Shown here piece after piece: positions 61,441 to 64,000 of a stretch of DNA of 64,000 nt (position 1 is its first letter; every line of letters begins with the position of its first letter). The notes under the pieces are model-generated. The model was not told where the DNA came from, ran no database searches, and saw only the letters and a program-made list of their open reading frames with translations. This stretch comes from Pseudoips prasinana. Its lineage: Eukaryota; Arthropoda; Insecta; Lepidoptera; Nolidae. A program made the position numbers and the translations under genes. The stretch lies in NCBI GenBank assembly GCA_951640165.1, contig OX621255.1:21550001-21614000 (forward strand). Direction: 5' to 3'.

Positions 61441-63919
61441 GAGTCCGATGCCCGTCCCAAGTATTGTGATGTACTTTGCTAGTCTCCATAGATATACATT
61501 TTATTTTTTTGCGTATCATAATTGTACAAAAAAGGTTAGTGGCATTAATACCCGTTAACAATGTTGTACAGTCTCCATAGAGATTGGCCATTAAATAAAA
61601 GGTATTAAATAAAATATTTAGCAATTTCATATGGCGTAGGAACTTGGATAGAGCAGTCTTTAAATACAAAAAATGACCTTCGGACGAGGTTATCCTAACA
61701 GGTTTAAGAATCTGTTCCGATCTGCATTGTATGCACAAAATAATGGATATACATTTATAAACTGCTATACTAGACTAATACATTTCTTAGGTACCTAATA
61801 TTCGACGACCTAACAATATTAGAAGGGGGCCTTTAGTCGTCCACAAGTCATATTTGGTGGCCATAACATACAATAAGCATGATATTCATTAAATTACAAT
61901 CATACGCTGCAGTTGTAAATGCTGCCCAAATTCGTTACAATAATACAGATATAAATCCCTTTTAACATATTCTTCTGTAGACGCATCAATACCAAACAAT
62001 CTGTAAACACTTTAATTAAAAAAATGGGTAAAATAAACAAAAATCTTTATCTTTTAGGAAAAAATATATTTATTTTTAAATTCACAGTAAGCACATTTTA
62101 TAAATATAAAAATAATTACAATAAAAATTGATCAACTTTATTATAAACGTCGGTTAAAAATTCTTTAGTAACTGTAGTGGTATTTGCAGTATATTTGACC
62201 ACTCACATCAAACAATCGACATAACAATATGATGTACGTGATCCAACGATGAAAATTAAATACAAACTAACAATGTTAAAACTTTAATAAGTATATATTT
62301 ACCAGTATTTTTCCTTTAACCTTGGATTGGATATACACGTAATGTTTTAATATATTTAGTAGGAATGACTCAGTATTTAGATAATGAGCTCTGTTCGGAG
62401 CATGGAGTTGTGCTTACCTTCACACTCTTAATTACGATTGGTTAATAAGTTTCTCAGCTGCGCGCGTCTCCGAGTTAACTTTGATTTATAAACACGACCT
62501 TTAAAGTTTTAAACATTCCGCAATAATAACAAAACACTCGCCTAACCTTCTAGTATTTACCATCTAGTCCCAATTTAGTTGCACCAGCTATTTTACTAAC
62601 GATTTCAGCTTCCAAGTAAACGTTCGCAACACTTTTCCTATTCATTTAGACATTTCAAAAACGAATACACAAAAATACGCTGCAAAAGAACAATTAATCC
62701 TACGGAAATACGATTTTAAATTGGATTGACGCATCGGTCGGCACTGTACGTCGGGAGTTTGGTGAGCGCACTGATTGGCACTGAATGTGCCTGCCACTGA
62801 ATAGCGGCGGCATCGCGGTGGCCATGGAATGCGGGGCGAAGGAGGAAAGAACCACGTTTATCAGTTTGGTCATGCGATATGCGCATTCGTTCGTTCGTCA
62901 CCGCCGCCACGCCAGCCAAATCGATACAAAAATAGCGTTCTATGCCAACTTACCAACGCAACGGGGCTTCACGTTATACGACTTATTTCATTACATTCGT
63001 ATGTTGAATGTTGTCGCCGGATGAAGTGAAAATGAAAGTTGTCTATCTATTGAATACTTCCTACCATTTGTATAACGCTTTTATTAGATATGGAATTTAA
63101 AATGGACACTGAACATGATTTTGACCTCCTACAAAACGTCGGATTAAATCGAATTTTGGCATTAAGGACCGATGACAATTCAATTTTGAACAGAGTTATA
63201 CTTACTTGAATAATCAGGCTTAGCGATTTATTGTTCCTCTATAACTGTTAGTGTCTTTGTGCCAAGCAAGTGTTTTGAGAAACTAAAAAAAAACCACGAT
63301 GTATTAGTTATATAAAAACCAAACTAAAAGTAGGTATTTGTTTTACTTTTTGACTCAGAACATCTACTTACAATAGACAGACAAATTGTGCGGGATTTGA
63401 ATCCTGCACACGAAGTGGCGAGGTGACAGCGGTATGTGTGGCACAGTGGTTAAGAATAACCACTGTGCCACACATGCAGTCGAGGTCCGAGGTTTAAAAA
63501 CGCATTTATGGGACCGAAGTCAACATTGAATAGGGATTTGTACTTATCAATATAAAAGCGAGATGGCCGCACCTATCGGAGACTAACCATTATGTGTCAT
63601 TGAGATATACCAACCAACTGTCCACTGCGAAGGAGGTGACCTGGAATGGGCTATGTGGATGGGACTCTAGATGGACTGGATAACTGGGCAACGAAGTGTT
63701 AATCGCCTCAGTAATCTTATAAGTATTCAAATTCAGGTAACGGCGACTTCTTTCAGAAAATAAAACCAAATTCAATGTTCTGGAGCTCCAGGATTAGTTA
63801 CTCAGATAACAGTAATGACAGTTTCGGATCACGTCCCAAAAATTCGACCCCCTTATACATCTCCACGTCAGTAACTCTCCAGAAACGAGGTTCTAAACTC
63901 ACACAGGGCGCCCTTTGGC
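61441..63919. other. Region without a supported gene
   Basis: GC-richer frames at 62716-63029 on both strands show no known domain. A perfect hairpin lies at 63434-63475. Confidence 0.4.
63434..63475. repeat. Perfect hairpin, 19-bp arms, 4-nt loop
   Basis: ATGTGTGGCACAGTGGTTA (63434-63452), loop AGAA, exact complement (63457-63475). Confidence 0.93.
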
Positions 63920-64000
63920 GCGGGTGAATAATAATAATATCCCGGGACATTATTCACAAACGGTCATCAGATCCCAAACTAACCAGAGCTTGTACTATGG
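63920..64000 (-). repeat. SINE family A tail, cut by window end
   Basis: Minus strand: CCATAGTACAAGCTCTGGTT, AGTTTGGGATCTGATGACCG, matching the SINE tail. Confidence 0.65.

Noticed and set aside
62716..63029. Host gene exon
   Set aside because: Overlapping frames on both strands, no motif and no clear splice context; GC content alone is insufficient.

Overview
The window reads as nuclear DNA of a moth or butterfly. It is AT-rich, and most of it is interspersed repeats of lepidopteran type: Helitrons starting TC with an 'ACTAATATTATAAATGCGAAAG'-like head and ending CTAG, tRNA-derived SINEs carrying a GGTTCGAT B box, 5'-truncated LINE-type non-LTR elements, mariner, hAT and palindromic MITEs. 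I see no bacterial-style gene arrangement. The species cannot be named from sequence alone.

The only host gene I can reconstruct is on the + strand: the insect homologue of 4E-T (eIF4E transporter, EIF4ENIF1), a P-body scaffold. Twenty-four coding exons between 27294 and 56355 join in consistent phase into 972 codons including the stop. They carry an eIF4E-binding YTRDELM motif, a WF...IEL motif of the type that binds DDX6/Me31B, SRFSRWF, FAPI, a Gln-rich region, an RIPSPRELA block, FTPTS and a C-terminal LARWFSPELL...LSLEDLE block. The exon with the initiator ATG was not found.

Layout. 1-10100: repeat-rich, no supported host gene; an LTR element with two apparently identical 354-bp LTRs (3891-6287), SINEs, Helitron pieces, tandem duplications. 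10122-12127: a Helitron with the C-terminal half of its helicase, broken by two stops. 12360-22560: MITEs, SINEs including one derived from 5S rRNA, a Helitron split by an intact-looking reverse transcriptase (14908-16471), and an unexplained Arg/Lys-rich ORF (18423-18719). 22570-23950: an unfamiliar element with inverted ends enclosing a TATA box, a short intron and two overlapping ORFs. 25857-27020: a young 5'-truncated LINE with an 11-bp target duplication. 27294-56355: 4E-T, its introns filled by mariner, hAT, Helitron, SINE and MITE copies. 56356-64000: probable long 3' UTR, then repeats.

The most striking feature is inside 4E-T. The exon encoding the conserved FAPI segment, with its own splice sites, is present as six apparently identical 167-bp head-to-tail units (40437-41438) plus a 26-bp stub. 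Exon copies are only 17 nt apart, so neighbouring copies cannot be joined by normal splicing, and reading through the array reaches a stop. Only one copy at a time fits the reading frame. A second theme is at least a dozen perfect or near-perfect hairpins with very short loops, which looks like repeated template-switch mutation.
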